Below, one piece after another: positions 1 to 7,441 of a stretch of 64,000 nt of DNA; positions within the stretch are counted from its first letter, which is position 1, and every line of letters begins with the position of its first letter. The notes below the pieces were generated by a model. That model was not told the DNA's origin and did no database searches. It was given only the letters and a program-made list of their open reading frames with translations. Origin of the DNA: Solimonas marina (GTDB taxonomy: Bacteria; Pseudomonadota; Gammaproteobacteria; Nevskiales; Nevskiaceae); contig NZ_JAAVXB010000016.1 in NCBI RefSeq assembly GCF_012241385.1, forward strand, positions 1-64,000, read 5' to 3'. The position numbers and the translations under genes are program-made.

Positions 1-85
1 GTCAAAGCGCTCCGTTATCGTCAGACTGTTACCCATGTCTGGCGACTATCCTGTTACCTATGTGTCCCGACCGTACCTGCATGCC

Positions 86-163
86 GCCCAACCATCGGTT
101 CCACTCGACGTTCCTGCCGCCGCTTCGCGTCGTCAGGGCCGCGAGTGAACCGCGGCGTTGGGC
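86..163 (+). other. attC recombination site (integron cassette 1/2 junction)
   Basis: The site begins with GCCCAAC (86-92, fits RYYYAAC) and ends with GTTGGGC (157-163, fits GTTRRRY). The inner arms CGGTTCCACTCG and CGAGTGAACCG pair with one unpaired extra base, the usual extrahelical base of attC sites. The length of 78 bp lies within the attC range. Recombination would fall after the first G of GTTGGGC. Confidence 0.8.
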
Positions 164-171
164 GGCACGAC

Positions 172-501
172 ATGAATGAGCGTCTTCTAAAACGGTGGGC
201 GATAACAGAGAAGCTTCTTTCTGAAGCTGCTTTGCAAGTCAAAGATTCAGCAGGATTCGTTGAGTGCATGGACTACATAGGCTACAACGAATTCGGACTC
301 GCGCTAGATACTCTAGCTGCTGATGCAGCTCATCAAAATGTCGATACACACTTCTGGCATCTCTTAAAGAAAGCAGCAGAAGTCATGGGGCGCAGCGAGC
401 AGGTCAAGGAGTTCAGGGCCAAGCGCTACCTTGCTCGCAAAAGCGCCGCCCAACAGGCGGTTCAAAGCGACGGCCCCGCCTCTGGCGGCTCCGCGCGTTA
501 A
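172..501 (+). CDS. Integron cassette gene, hypothetical protein (109 aa)
   Basis: This small protein fills the interval between two attC sites, so it is very probably the gene of a single integron cassette. The ATG at 172 is 15 bp after the recombination core of the upstream attC, a normal cassette layout, and the stop codon lies inside the downstream attC, also common. The first two thirds are helical and acidic (MNERLLKRW start, GYNEFGLALDTLAADA in the middle), and the tail is basic and low in complexity because it is encoded by the attC itself. It resembles the small helical proteins often annotated as hypothetical in cassette arrays. I recognise no domain. No promoter is visible, so expression would depend on an upstream cassette promoter outside the window. 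Confidence 0.6.
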   Translation: MNERLLKRWAITEKLLSEAALQVKDSAGFVECMDYIGYNEFGLALDTLAADAAHQNVDTHFWHLLKKAAEVMGRSEQVKEFRAKRYLARKSAAQQAVQSDGPASGGSAR

Positions 502-515
502 CCGCGGCGTTGGAC
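448..515 (+). other. attC recombination site (cassette 2/3 junction)
   Basis: The site runs from GCCCAAC (448-454) to GTTGGAC (509-515). The inner arms AGGCGGTT and AACCGCG are partly complementary, and the centre contains the short palindrome GCCTCTGGCGGC. At 68 bp it is close in size and sequence to the site at 86-163, as expected for related cassettes of one array. Confidence 0.8.
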
Positions 516-518
516 GGC

Positions 519-989
519 ATGAAGACCAATGTCGTTGAGTGGTTGGCGGCTCCACAGATGACCATCGGCGCACCGATGCCCGCCATCTATTGGTCGGATA
601 GTCGGCTCTTCGTCGCGTACGAGACGCCGAACAGAAATGAGTACTCCGTTGTAGTGTTTGAGGGCGTGCTGCAGCACACTTTCGGCTACCCAAATGATGA
701 AGCTTTGGCTGGGCATCCACTTTATGGTGTCGGGCTTCAACTCTATGCGTTCAATGAGGTCTTGGGCTCACCGCAAGTTCGTGACCTCACAGCGCGCAAC
801 ACGGCCATCTTTCCGGGCGCACACAACCCATTCCACGGCGTAAGGCATTGGCTCGTTTCTTTCCACGATGAAACGCTTGAGGTACTTGGCAAGTCGGTTT
901 CACACCTGGGCCTGGTTAAGGCAGCCTCAGCGGCTGAGGCCATTCGGGCGCTGATACTTGAGCGCGGGCATGCTGGCGAATTCGTTTAG
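519..989 (+). CDS. Integron cassette gene, hypothetical protein (156 aa)
   Basis: The gene begins four bases after the attC core at 509-515 and is the third cassette of the visible array. The ATG at 519 is preferred over the in-frame TTG at 510, which lies within the attC. The product is soluble with no signal peptide or membrane span. The order of beta-rich (IYWSDSRLFVAYETP, YSVVVFEGVLQHTFGYPND) then helical segments suggests a small compact domain. The text FGYPNDEALAGHPLYGVGLQLYA contains a GHPLY motif common in uncharacterised cassette proteins that I remember as hypothetical. No attC could be found after the stop, so this is either the last cassette or one whose attC was lost. Function unknown. 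Confidence 0.65.
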   Translation: MKTNVVEWLAAPQMTIGAPMPAIYWSDSRLFVAYETPNRNEYSVVVFEGVLQHTFGYPNDEALAGHPLYGVGLQLYAFNEVLGSPQVRDLTARNTAIFPGAHNPFHGVRHWLVSFHDETLEVLGKSVSHLGLVKAASAAEAIRALILERGHAGEFV

Positions 990-1324
990 TCGTTGACTCT
1001 GCGCTTTGTCTTCAGTAAGCTAATTCTCTTACTAACCCTACGCTTTGCTACGCAACTCTGATCTGCCCGATATGAGTTGTAGATGTAAGACACCCTATAT
1101 GCCAAACGACTTGTAGTTCAATCTATAGTCGACCGTACTTGCGCCTTGCAAGGCTTTGGCAGCCCCCCCCGCAGCGTTCCCAAACAGCTCGAGCATGTCA
1201 GCTTTCGCAGCATAACTGCGCGCTTTGCTGACCCCGCATCGTAGCTTCGATGGGCAATCACATCGGGCATTTGCGTGCTGATCACCATTAAACGATCGGC
1301 GCGCCTGTGATTGAGGGTTAACAA
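990..1324. other. Intergenic, no gene supported
   Basis: This 335-bp stretch between the last cassette gene and the AlpA-like gene holds no convincing coding frame. It includes a run of eight or nine C residues near 1165. No third attC or attI site was recognised. It probably contains the promoter of the downstream regulator gene and the junction between the integron array and the satellite-like module. Confidence 0.4.
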
Positions 1325-1567
1325 ATGCAGTCTTCTGATTCAAAAAAACGCCAGTCGTCAGGCGGGGCTCTTCTGCGCCCCCGTGAGCAGTGGATGCGTC
1401 TTGGCCTAAAGCGCTCGACCTACTACGCGCTGCGCAAGAGCGACCCAACGTATCCGACGGCATTTTCGTTGACGCCGGGTGGGCGTGCAGTCGTGGTGAA
1501 AGAGGACGAACTCGAGGCGTGGATCGAGAGCAAAGCGGCTCAACGTGTCATTGGGGGTGCGCAATGA
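1325..1567 (+). CDS. AlpA-like small HTH regulator
   Basis: This 80-residue protein has the layout of AlpA/excisionase-type DNA-binding proteins: a variable N-terminus, a helix-turn-helix around residues 22-40 (REQWMRLGLKRSTYYALRK), a short beta hairpin with a basic wing (LTPGGRAVVVKEDELEAWI) and an end helix. Such proteins activate integrase/excision or replication genes of P4-like and CP4-57-like elements. The stop codon overlaps the start of the DUF3987 gene by ATGA, so the two are translationally coupled. The pair is the usual alpA-yfjI order of cryptic satellite prophages. It might control excision of the island or only the local replication genes; the sequence does not decide. Confidence 0.75.
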   Translation: MQSSDSKKRQSSGGALLRPREQWMRLGLKRSTYYALRKSDPTYPTAFSLTPGGRAVVVKEDELEAWIESKAAQRVIGGAQ

Positions 1568-3162
1568 TTAACGACGACAGCGAGGTGCCAAGCCACCAGG
1601 CATCATTCAGGGAGTACCCGAGCTCCAATTTCACCGCACCCCATCAGGGGTGGGATAACGTCACTCAGCATGTCGCGCCGCCCGCGATCCCGGCAATGGG
1701 CGTGCAGGCTCCCATTGCCGATTTCCACGTGCTCTCGGGACCAGCTCTGCGCTACCCGCTGCCGGCTCATGAGTGCCCACCCGAGGTGGGAAAGGCTGTC
1801 TTAGAAGTTGCGGCGGAGCTTGACGTGAATTCGACTATGGTGCTGCTCACGATGCTGACGTCCTTTTCGACGGTGTGCGCTCCCCTATTTGATGTTCTTG
1901 ATCCTCGAGGGGTAAAGAGCCCGACCACTATTTATTCCTTGATCATCGCGGAACCGGCAGATAAGAAGTCCGCGGTAGCTCGTATGATCAATGAGCCGAT
2001 CAGGGAATTCTGGGATTCCAATAAAGAAAAGCGCAAAGCCCTCGAGGCATCTAGAAAAGCCACCCAGCATATCTGGGCAGGCAAGTTAAAGTCTCTTCTC
2101 AGCCAGATCACGTCCGAAATGTGGTCGGGAAATGCCGGCGCACTCGATGCGCGCTATGAGCTTGAAAAGGAGATTGCTGCGCATGAGTATGCCAAGCCCC
2201 AAAAGGGTCGACAGAAGGGCATTATTATGTCCAGGGTTTCCAAGCGCGCCCTTGCCGATAGCTTCAGTGAGGATCACCAGGCTCTCGCTTTGGTTGCGGA
2301 TGAGGGGAAGCTCCTTCTCGATCGCGACTTTATGGAGCTCGTTAGCCTGCTGAACAAGATGTGGGATGGGGAATCGGATTCGTTTGATTATAAAAATGAA
2401 ACGGTCGATTTTATCAATCCACGCGTAACGCTCACGTTAATGATTCAGTCTGGTCCGCTGGAACGCCATATGAAGAAGCACGGCGACGCCATGCTGGACG
2501 TCGGCTTTCTCCCGCGCCTTTTGGCTTTTCGGGTGCAACCGGTGCAAGACTTCAATCCTCAGTTCGAGGAGAAGAGCCATAAAAATCCCGCTTGGGACAT
2601 TATTTATAAGCGAATGCGCCAACTCCTAGAGCTGTGGGGGCAAGATCGAGTTGTGCTTGAATTCACCGACGAGGCGCGCAATCGCTGGTTTTATTATTCG
2701 AATTCGCTCCGGTATCTTGCGCAGAAAAATGGATACCTTAGTGACGTGCCGTTTTTGGCGCTTCGGGCAATGGACAATATTACGCGTATTGCTGCGCTGC
2801 TTCACATTATGTCGCAGCGCGAAGGCAAGATTGGTCTGGAAATCCTCGATAGCGCCTATTGTCTCGGTTGGCATTTTATTATCGAATGGAAGCGCGAGTT
2901 CGCAACGCCTGCGGTGATTTTAGATGCCCAGGTAATGTGGGCCTATTTCAATCGTCGCCTTATTGAAATGGGACAGTCTGACTACGAATATGTGTACGTG
3001 CAACGGTGTAGTTCGCCTAAAATTCGTGGGAACGATCAGCGCTTTCGCAATGTGATCTCCCATATGCAGGACGAAGGCATTTTGTCCGTCTATCACGGGC
3101 CCGACAATAAACGACGGATTCGTTTGAACTTGGAGCGGTTTAATACCTCCCTGTCCCGATAG
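1564..3162 (+). CDS. YfjI family protein (DUF3987), satellite replication/primase-associated
   Basis: The product of 532 residues starts at ATG 1564, overlapping the alpA-like stop by 4 bp. The frame is open further upstream, but that part is a shadow of the regulator gene. Recognisable DUF3987 features are the segment near residue 90-150 (AAELDVNSTMVLLTMLTSFST then PTTIYSLIIAEPADKKSA, a degenerate P-loop-like GESGxGKS position without the canonical GK[ST]), LVADEGKLLL (Walker-B-like) around 240, and SLLNKMWDG followed by NPRVTLTLMIQ. In this family these occupy the place of a D5/primase-linked ATPase. YfjI proteins are common in P4-like and CP4-57-like elements beside AlpA and YfjJ. The C-terminal 90 residues look winged-helix-like and may bind DNA. 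A rho-independent terminator follows at 3178. The DNA is somewhat AT-richer than the core. Confidence 0.8.
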   Translation: MINDDSEVPSHQASFREYPSSNFTAPHQGWDNVTQHVAPPAIPAMGVQAPIADFHVLSGPALRYPLPAHECPPEVGKAVLEVAAELDVNSTMVLLTMLTSFSTVCAPLFDVLDPRGVKSPTTIYSLIIAEPADKKSAVARMINEPIREFWDSNKEKRKALEASRKATQHIWAGKLKSLLSQITSEMWSGNAGALDARYELEKEIAAHEYAKPQKGRQKGIIMSRVSKRALADSFSEDHQALALVADEGKLLLDRDFMELVSLLNKMWDGESDSFDYKNETVDFINPRVTLTLMIQSGPLERHMKKHGDAMLDVGFLPRLLAFRVQPVQDFNPQFEEKSHKNPAWDIIYKRMRQLLELWGQDRVVLEFTDEARNRWFYYSNSLRYLAQKNGYLSDVPFLALRAMDNITRIAALLHIMSQREGKIGLEILDSAYCLGWHFIIEWKREFATPAVILDAQVMWAYFNRRLIEMGQSDYEYVYVQRCSSPKIRGNDQRFRNVISHMQDEGILSVYHGPDNKRRIRLNLERFNTSLSR

Positions 3163-3177
3163 TTCCGGCCTTTCTTG

Positions 3178-3210
3178 GCCCGGCCGCCGCAAGGTGGCCG
3201 GGCTTTTCTT
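3178..3210 (+). terminator. Rho-independent terminator after the YfjI-like gene
   Basis: The arms GCCCGGCC (3178-3185) and GGCCGGGC (3196-3203) are perfectly complementary with a 10-nt loop and are followed by TTTTCTTT. It lies 15 bp after the stop codon at 3162. Confidence 0.85.
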
Positions 3211-3278
3211 TGCCTCGGGGTTGACCTGGGGCCGTGCCGGCCGTGCCCTCGGCGGCACATGCTCTCTTATGAAATCCA

Positions 3279-3311
3279 CGCTAATCGCGCTAATCGGTAG
3301 CGCGATTAGCG
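3279..3311. repeat. Perfect inverted repeat, candidate replication-origin hairpin
   Basis: The arms 3279-3292 and 3298-3311 are perfectly complementary over 14 bp around a 5-nt loop (ATCGG). The left arm carries GCTAATC twice in direct orientation and the right arm contains GATTAGC. No T-run follows, so it is not a normal terminator. It lies in a noncoding interval just ahead of the Gp2/YfjJ-like gene, where an origin for a HUH-type protein might be expected. That function is inferred only. Confidence 0.5.
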
Positions 3312-3681
3312 CGTTTCTGCCTGCTCGGCAGGCTTGTCGCTGATGATCCGCTTGGGTGGTAGGCGCGCCTGAGCTCGTCTCCGCCCCTGGGGGGCGGGTG
3401 ATGCTCATTGGATGTTGGTCCGAAAAAAGCGACGTATCTCCGTATTACATGGAGCGCATTACTTGCCTCACGTTCTCGATAGTTTTTTTTATTGGAGGGC
3501 ACTTCTCGTGTGATTCGAGGCGGCTGCCGATTGCTTCTTATGGAATTAATTTAATTAACTAACTTATCAGGAGGAGAGGGAGGCTGTAGTGAATAACTGA
3601 TGTCAAACGATCCCTTATGAAAATGAAGGAGCTGCTTTCAAGGTTCAATTAAAATTGAGGGGGCATGTGGACTGACGGAGC
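3312..3681. other. AT-rich intergenic region upstream of the Gp2-like gene
   Basis: No coding frame is credible here. The base composition drops to clearly AT-rich (for example TTAATTTAATTAACTAAC near 3546), and GGAGGAGAGGGAGG at 3571-3584 is a strong purine tract resembling a ribosome binding site without a following start. The stretch presumably contains the promoter of the downstream gene. Confidence 0.4.
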
Positions 3682-4359
3682 ATGGAGTCTGTTATTTATT
3701 TTGCCAGTGGAATGGTTATCGAAGGGGTGGTGAAGATGTTTGACGAAGAGCAGGTTGATGATGGATGGGCATTCAGGGGTAAGAAAGAAAATAAAGCCAA
3801 TCAGAGGAGGTCCCAGAGGAATCTAAAGAGAGTTGAGGATGTGCAGAATAGTATGTTTGATTGGCGGTCTCGGCACTTGATCCTTGTGCTGACGCTTAGC
3901 TATAAACCGGAATATTCTGCAGGTGTAACGTTGGAGTGCTTGCGCAAGGATCGTGACAGGTTTTTAAATAACTTTCGATCAAATGAGACACTTAGGGGAA
4001 TTAATGCCTACGTGTGGAAAATCGAGGAGGGAGATGCTGGCGGCGGGTTACACTTGCATTTATTGATTTTTTATTCTGGAGATTGCCGCGCGGATGTTTA
4101 TATCGCTCGATTGATTGGTGAGTATTGGGAGAATGTGGTAACGCGTGGCCGGGGAGCGTATTGGAATAGTAATGCTCGAAAAGAATATTACGCCGGCCTT
4201 CCATGGGGTAATGCAACGGGGCAGGTGGACAGAAATGATTTAGAAAAAAGAGAATCGCTCAGTAGAGTCATGGGTTATCTAGCCAAAAGCGATCAGATGG
4301 TCGGGTCTCGTGATAATCCTCACTGCCGACTTTTTGGAACGAGCCAACTGCCTGTTTGA
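3682..4359 (+). CDS. Inovirus Gp2 / YfjJ-like (YagK) replication-initiation-type protein
   Basis: The 225-residue product fits the inovirus-type Gp2/YagK/YfjJ C-terminal family. It contains LILVLTLSYKPEYS near residues 71-84, then GGGLHLHLLIFYSG near 124, a hydrophobic-flanked HxH that matches the HUH metal-binding motif, and GYLAKSDQ near 195, matching the YxxK-type conserved end. Family members with such motifs act as replication initiators or relaxase-like proteins. The start is uncertain: ATG 3682 has a GGAG almost touching it, whereas ATG 3736 follows GAAGGGG at good spacing and would give 207 residues. Composition is AT-rich compared with all neighbours, a sign of transfer. An IS5 element lies 38 bp downstream of the stop. 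Confidence 0.65.
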   Translation: MESVIYFASGMVIEGVVKMFDEEQVDDGWAFRGKKENKANQRRSQRNLKRVEDVQNSMFDWRSRHLILVLTLSYKPEYSAGVTLECLRKDRDRFLNNFRSNETLRGINAYVWKIEEGDAGGGLHLHLLIFYSGDCRADVYIARLIGEYWENVVTRGRGAYWNSNARKEYYAGLPWGNATGQVDRNDLEKRESLSRVMGYLAKSDQMVGSRDNPHCRLFGTSQLPV

Positions 4360-4397
4360 TTAATTAAACGATTCTCTTGCGTGGACGCTACTGGTGT

Positions 4398-5558
4398 GAG
4401 ACCTCTGCGTAACTCATTGATAAATGGCGCGCTTGGGTGCCCGTTTGTTCAAAAGGTGCCGTCACTGCTTTTCAGGATCACCAAGATGCCGAGCAACCGG
4501 CCTCATTGGCTGATCTCGAGCGGCCCTCGCTCGATTCCCGTCCATCAGACGCACCGCCCCTGCGGTAGCGGCCTCGGTATTGGCACCATCTGCACAATCT
4601 TGTTCGCCGCCTTGAGCAGGTTCAGGTTGATCGCCGCGTACGTCATCTGCGCTTCAGTCTTGCGCAGGCCGAAGTAGCGCGCGCGATGCAGACCGAACTT
4701 GCGCTTCATCGTCCCGAAGCCACGTTCGACCTTGTAGCGGATCAGGCCGATCAGCGCGTTGACCTGCTTGTGCCAGGCTTGCAGCGGCCGGTTGCGCGCT
4801 GCTTTGTACTGGATACCATCCTGCAGACCGCGCGCCTTGAGCAGTGCCCGGTTCGCTTTCGAGTGATAACCCTTGTCGGCGAAGACAGCATCGTGGGCTT
4901 GCGCCGGCAGACGATCCAGCAGGGCTTCGAGGTTCGTCACTTCCGCCGCATTGGCTGGCGTGCCACGCACCGCTTCGACATAGCCGTCTTCCGTGTCCAC
5001 CGCCATGAAGCCGCGATATCCGAAGAAGGCTTCGTTTCCTTTCTTCACCCAGCGCGCCTCTCGATCCGCCGAGGCACTGACATCCTCGATGATCCCGTCC
5101 TTCGTGGCGTCGATCGTGTTCCTTGGTCGCCCGGCGCTCTGGATGATCGTGGCGTCGATGATCGCGCCGCGCGTGCCCTTTACCTTCAGCCCCAGCGCCT
5201 CCAGCTGCCCGTTCACCTGTCGCAGCAGCTTCTGGTCCAGGCACCGATCTGCCAGGCGATTGCGGAACCGGCAGATCGTCGTCGCGTCCGGCAGCGCCTC
5301 GCCCACGTCAAACCCGCAGAACACCAGAAAATCGATCCGCACCGCCAGCGCCTTCTCCAGTTCGCCGTCCGACAGGCCATGCCACTGCCCCAGCAGCATC
5401 AGCCGGAACATCGAGACGGGATCGTAGGGCGCCGGCCCGCCGGCGCCCGACACCTCGCGCTGATAAATTCCCTTCAGCGACGCCCGGATCGCTTCAAGTC
5501 TCTCGCATGTCTACACCCGATCCGTACAGCAAGTTCCGTGCGGTTATGCAGAGGTCTC
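4398..5558 (-). mobile_element. IS5-family insertion sequence (1161 bp)
   Basis: The terminal inverted repeats are GAGACCTCTGCGTAAC at 4398-4413 and, on the other strand, GAGACCTCTGCATAAC ending at 5558 (one mismatch in 16). Both ends are flanked by the direct repeat GGTGT (4393-4397 and 5559-5563), consistent with a target-site duplication. One transposase gene fills most of the element. The length and end sequence fit the IS5 group, although IS5-group duplications are usually 4 bp or fewer. Intact ends with matching flanks point to a fairly recent insertion. Confidence 0.85.
4545..5453 (-). CDS. IS5-family DDE transposase, N-terminus probably truncated
   Basis: The visible protein of 302 residues contains the IS5 N-terminal landmarks (PVSMFRLMLLGQWHGLSD, then LPDATTICRFRNRL) and a DDE catalytic core: the first Asp in GAIIDATIIQSA, the second in DAVFADKGYHSKANR, and Glu in YKVERGFGTMKRKFG. 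These spacings fit DDE_Tnp_1 proteins. The start used is GTG 5453; the same frame stays open only to a stop about 66 bp upstream, giving at most about 22 more residues without an ATG. Relatives I remember carry about 50-60 residues before the conserved PxxL/MF block, so the N-terminus looks short. A small deletion near the right end could explain both this and the element's slightly short length. Activity is therefore doubtful. Confidence 0.8.
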   Translation of the reverse strand: MSGAGGPAPYDPVSMFRLMLLGQWHGLSDGELEKALAVRIDFLVFCGFDVGEALPDATTICRFRNRLADRCLDQKLLRQVNGQLEALGLKVKGTRGAIIDATIIQSAGRPRNTIDATKDGIIEDVSASADREARWVKKGNEAFFGYRGFMAVDTEDGYVEAVRGTPANAAEVTNLEALLDRLPAQAHDAVFADKGYHSKANRALLKARGLQDGIQYKAARNRPLQAWHKQVNALIGLIRYKVERGFGTMKRKFGLHRARYFGLRKTEAQMTYAAINLNLLKAANKIVQMVPIPRPLPQGRCV

Positions 5559-5563
5559 GGTGT

Positions 5564-5991
5564 TCGATTGGCTATGCGCGTCGACGGAGGGAAGATATAT
5601 TCATACGTTATTCTAGATAACCGCCGGAGCGTCAAATTTTTTATCTTGTTCCGGCTCAGGGTGCGGCGCTCACGTGGAGAAGATTTACATCGACAGGGTA
5701 ATTCGGTAGAAGGTTGGCGGTAGGGGCATTGCTCGCGATCTATTATATAAATATTAATATCGGGCATCGGGTGGATTGCCAGGTTTCCAGAGACCGCATA
5801 ACTCACTCTGTTGCTTTTGATTATCTCTGATGTGGAAAGAGGCTTGGCTATCTAACACGACTAGATAATCCGGCACGCCCGTGAGTGTGGAGTCCCCCGT
5901 GAAACGAAATTCAGTATGTTCTGACAATGGGCAGTAAATCCGTGCTGGTCTCGGGCGATGCCACTGGGCCCCTCGTTCCAGAGCGGCCGTC
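5564..5991. other. Intergenic, no gene supported
   Basis: This AT-richer stretch follows the IS5 right flank. Frames on both strands are short and unconvincing. A minus-strand frame over 5754-6068 ends in LVVLDSQASFHIRDNQ-like text that could be a gene remnant, but it overlaps the plus-strand gene and has no ribosome binding site. Confidence 0.3.
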
Positions 5992-6345
5992 GTGATCTGT
6001 CGAGGCGTGCCTGACGTGCGGCGCCAACCCAGCGCCCTGTGGCCGTTCGCGATTGAGCACTTCGTCACAGACGCCTTTCTTCCGGCGGCGCACTATCCTC
6101 ACCGGGGAACGCAAACGGATATTGCTGTGGGCTCGACGATTGATTGGCGTCGCTATGACGTTGATGGGGTTCCCGTGCCGCTGCTGACCGCGAAGGTCAG
6201 CGACGGTGCGTGGCTCTGCGGACTGGGCGGTGATGGCGGCCAAGAGTGGTGTGATACCGAGAGCTTGTACCCGACCGAAGCGGACGCGCTCGCGGGTGCA
6301 TTTCGAGCCTGGCGGTACGGTCTGCGCCAGATCGAGACCGCCTAG
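5992..6345 (+). CDS. Hypothetical protein (up to 117 aa)
   Basis: An open frame with a start at GTG 5992; downstream in-frame starts are possible, and the conserved-looking part begins near residue 40 (TQTDIAVGSTIDWRRYDVDGV). The C-terminal half (SDGAWLCGLGG then YPTEADALAGAFRAWR) resembles small proteins with an N-terminal beta sheet and one C-terminal helix carrying a PTE(A)xAL motif, seen in cassette and phage-derived hypothetical proteins. I recognise no named family. The adjacent genes are also small unknown proteins of mobile-DNA type. The gene is moderately likely to be real because its codon use matches the surrounding GC-rich DNA. Confidence 0.4.
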   Translation: MICRGVPDVRRQPSALWPFAIEHFVTDAFLPAAHYPHRGTQTDIAVGSTIDWRRYDVDGVPVPLLTAKVSDGAWLCGLGGDGGQEWCDTESLYPTEADALAGAFRAWRYGLRQIETA

Positions 6346-6449
6346 GCTGCTGGTTGCTGATCGTGCTGCAATTTAACTAAAGATTCAGTGCGTCGTCTGG
6401 CAGTTAACCCGATAGGGTAGAGTTTTCGGAATAACTGAGAGTGAGGGGC

Positions 6450-6698
6450 ATGACTTTGCCGCTACGCTGTCCTTGTTGCGGTTACAAAACGCTCATCGAG
6501 CGCGCGGCCTATGAGATCTGCCCCGTATGTTTCTGGGAAGATGACGGACAAGACGAAGCCGAGGCAACTGAAGTCTGGGGAGGTCCAAATGGAGGCCTCA
6601 GCCTGGCTCAGGCGCGCGAAAATTACAAAGCGTTCGGCGCTTCGAGCGAGCGGCGTAAACAATTTGTCCGGCCTCCATCGGCAGAAGAACTTCTTTGA
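6450..6698 (+). CDS. CPCC family cysteine-rich protein
   Basis: The 82-residue product begins MTLPLRCPCCGYKTL and contains a second cysteine pair in YEICPVCFWEDDGQD, the exact signature of the CPCC cysteine-rich family (PF14206), a predicted small zinc-binding fold of unknown role. The ATG at 6450 is preferred over GTG 6441 because GTGAGGGG lies at proper spacing. The C-terminal portion (SLAQARENYKAFGASSERR) also fits the family. Members are frequently found in accessory DNA and integron cassettes. It precedes an HNH nuclease gene, and both appear to be stand-alone small genes rather than an obvious operon. Confidence 0.85.
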   Translation: MTLPLRCPCCGYKTLIERAAYEICPVCFWEDDGQDEAEATEVWGGPNGGLSLAQARENYKAFGASSERRKQFVRPPSAEELL

Positions 6699-6772
6699 CC
6701 ACGGCTAGTCATTGCGTCCACACAGCGTCTTGTTGGCTGCGCTCGTGGGCGGCCGGTGAGGCTGAGCGTTAG

Positions 6773-7411
6773 ATGGTGGGGAGGTTGTTGGTCAGCCAAT
6801 TCCGCACCTGCATCAGCGAACCTGTCCCGCAGATATTGGATGCGGCACGATACTTAGACGCTGCCGTTACCGCGCATCTTCAAGGCAAGCGTGGGCTTGC
6901 TGAGGAGCTGATCCGCGCTGCTGACATGCCGGAAATTTACAGCTGGTTGAAGCCAATCTGGGCTAAAAGCGAAGCCCATCTGGTTGCTCCGCTGAAGCAT
7001 GGCCAGCTCGCCGTGCCGAAGGAACTCAGGGTCAAGGCGCGCATGCCAACGACCGAAGAAAAGCTAAAAATCCATCAGCGAGACGGATATAGCTGCCGCT
7101 TCTGCGGTATGCCGGTTATCCGGCCAGAGGTTCGTGTAGGCATGGCGCGGACGTATCCGGCGACAGTACGTTGGGGGCGCAGAGAAGCAGAGCAGCACTC
7201 GGCATTTCAGGCTATGTGGGCTCAGTACGATCATGTTGTGCCACATGCAAAGGGCGGAACTAATGATCTCGAAAACATCGTCCTGGCATGCGCCGCCTGC
7301 AACTTCGGCCGCGGTGGCTATTCTCTAGAGGAAGTGGGCGTTTCTGATCCCCGAGAACGCTCTGCGTCCCGGGGCTCCTGGGATGGTCTGGAGAGGTTTC
7401 TGAGAGGGTAG
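6773..7411 (+). CDS. HNH endonuclease-like protein
   Basis: The 212-residue product has a helical N-terminal half (ILDAARYLDAAVTAHLQGK, a possible substrate or partner-binding part) and a C-terminal HNH domain. The zinc-binding CxxC pairs are CRFCGMPV near residue 109 and CAACNFGRGG near 177; the nuclease core is QYDHVVPHAKGGTNDLENIV near 157, with the expected DH, H and N residues. It probably cuts DNA nonspecifically or as part of a mobile or defence function. The start lies directly after GCGTTAGATG, which resembles the 3' half-site of an integron attC, but the other half is not recognisable. No clear partner gene is next to it. Confidence 0.75.
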   Translation: MVGRLLVSQFRTCISEPVPQILDAARYLDAAVTAHLQGKRGLAEELIRAADMPEIYSWLKPIWAKSEAHLVAPLKHGQLAVPKELRVKARMPTTEEKLKIHQRDGYSCRFCGMPVIRPEVRVGMARTYPATVRWGRREAEQHSAFQAMWAQYDHVVPHAKGGTNDLENIVLACAACNFGRGGYSLEEVGVSDPRERSASRGSWDGLERFLRG

Positions 7412-7441
7412 GCGCAAGCTTTCGGCCTCCTCTTCATGATG

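Noticed and set aside
1095..1463. Minus-strand frame of 122 residues
   Set aside because: It crosses the AlpA-like gene, has no ribosome site, and its sequence fits no family.
5754..6068. Minus-strand frame with LVVLDSQASFHIRDNQ-like end
   Set aside because: Possible remnant but without start signals, and it overlaps the plus-strand hypothetical gene; evidence too thin.
6700..6780. attC-like GCGTTAGATG directly before the HNH gene
   Set aside because: Only the 3' half-site is seen; no RYYYAAC partner or complementary arms could be found upstream, so it is not listed as a site.
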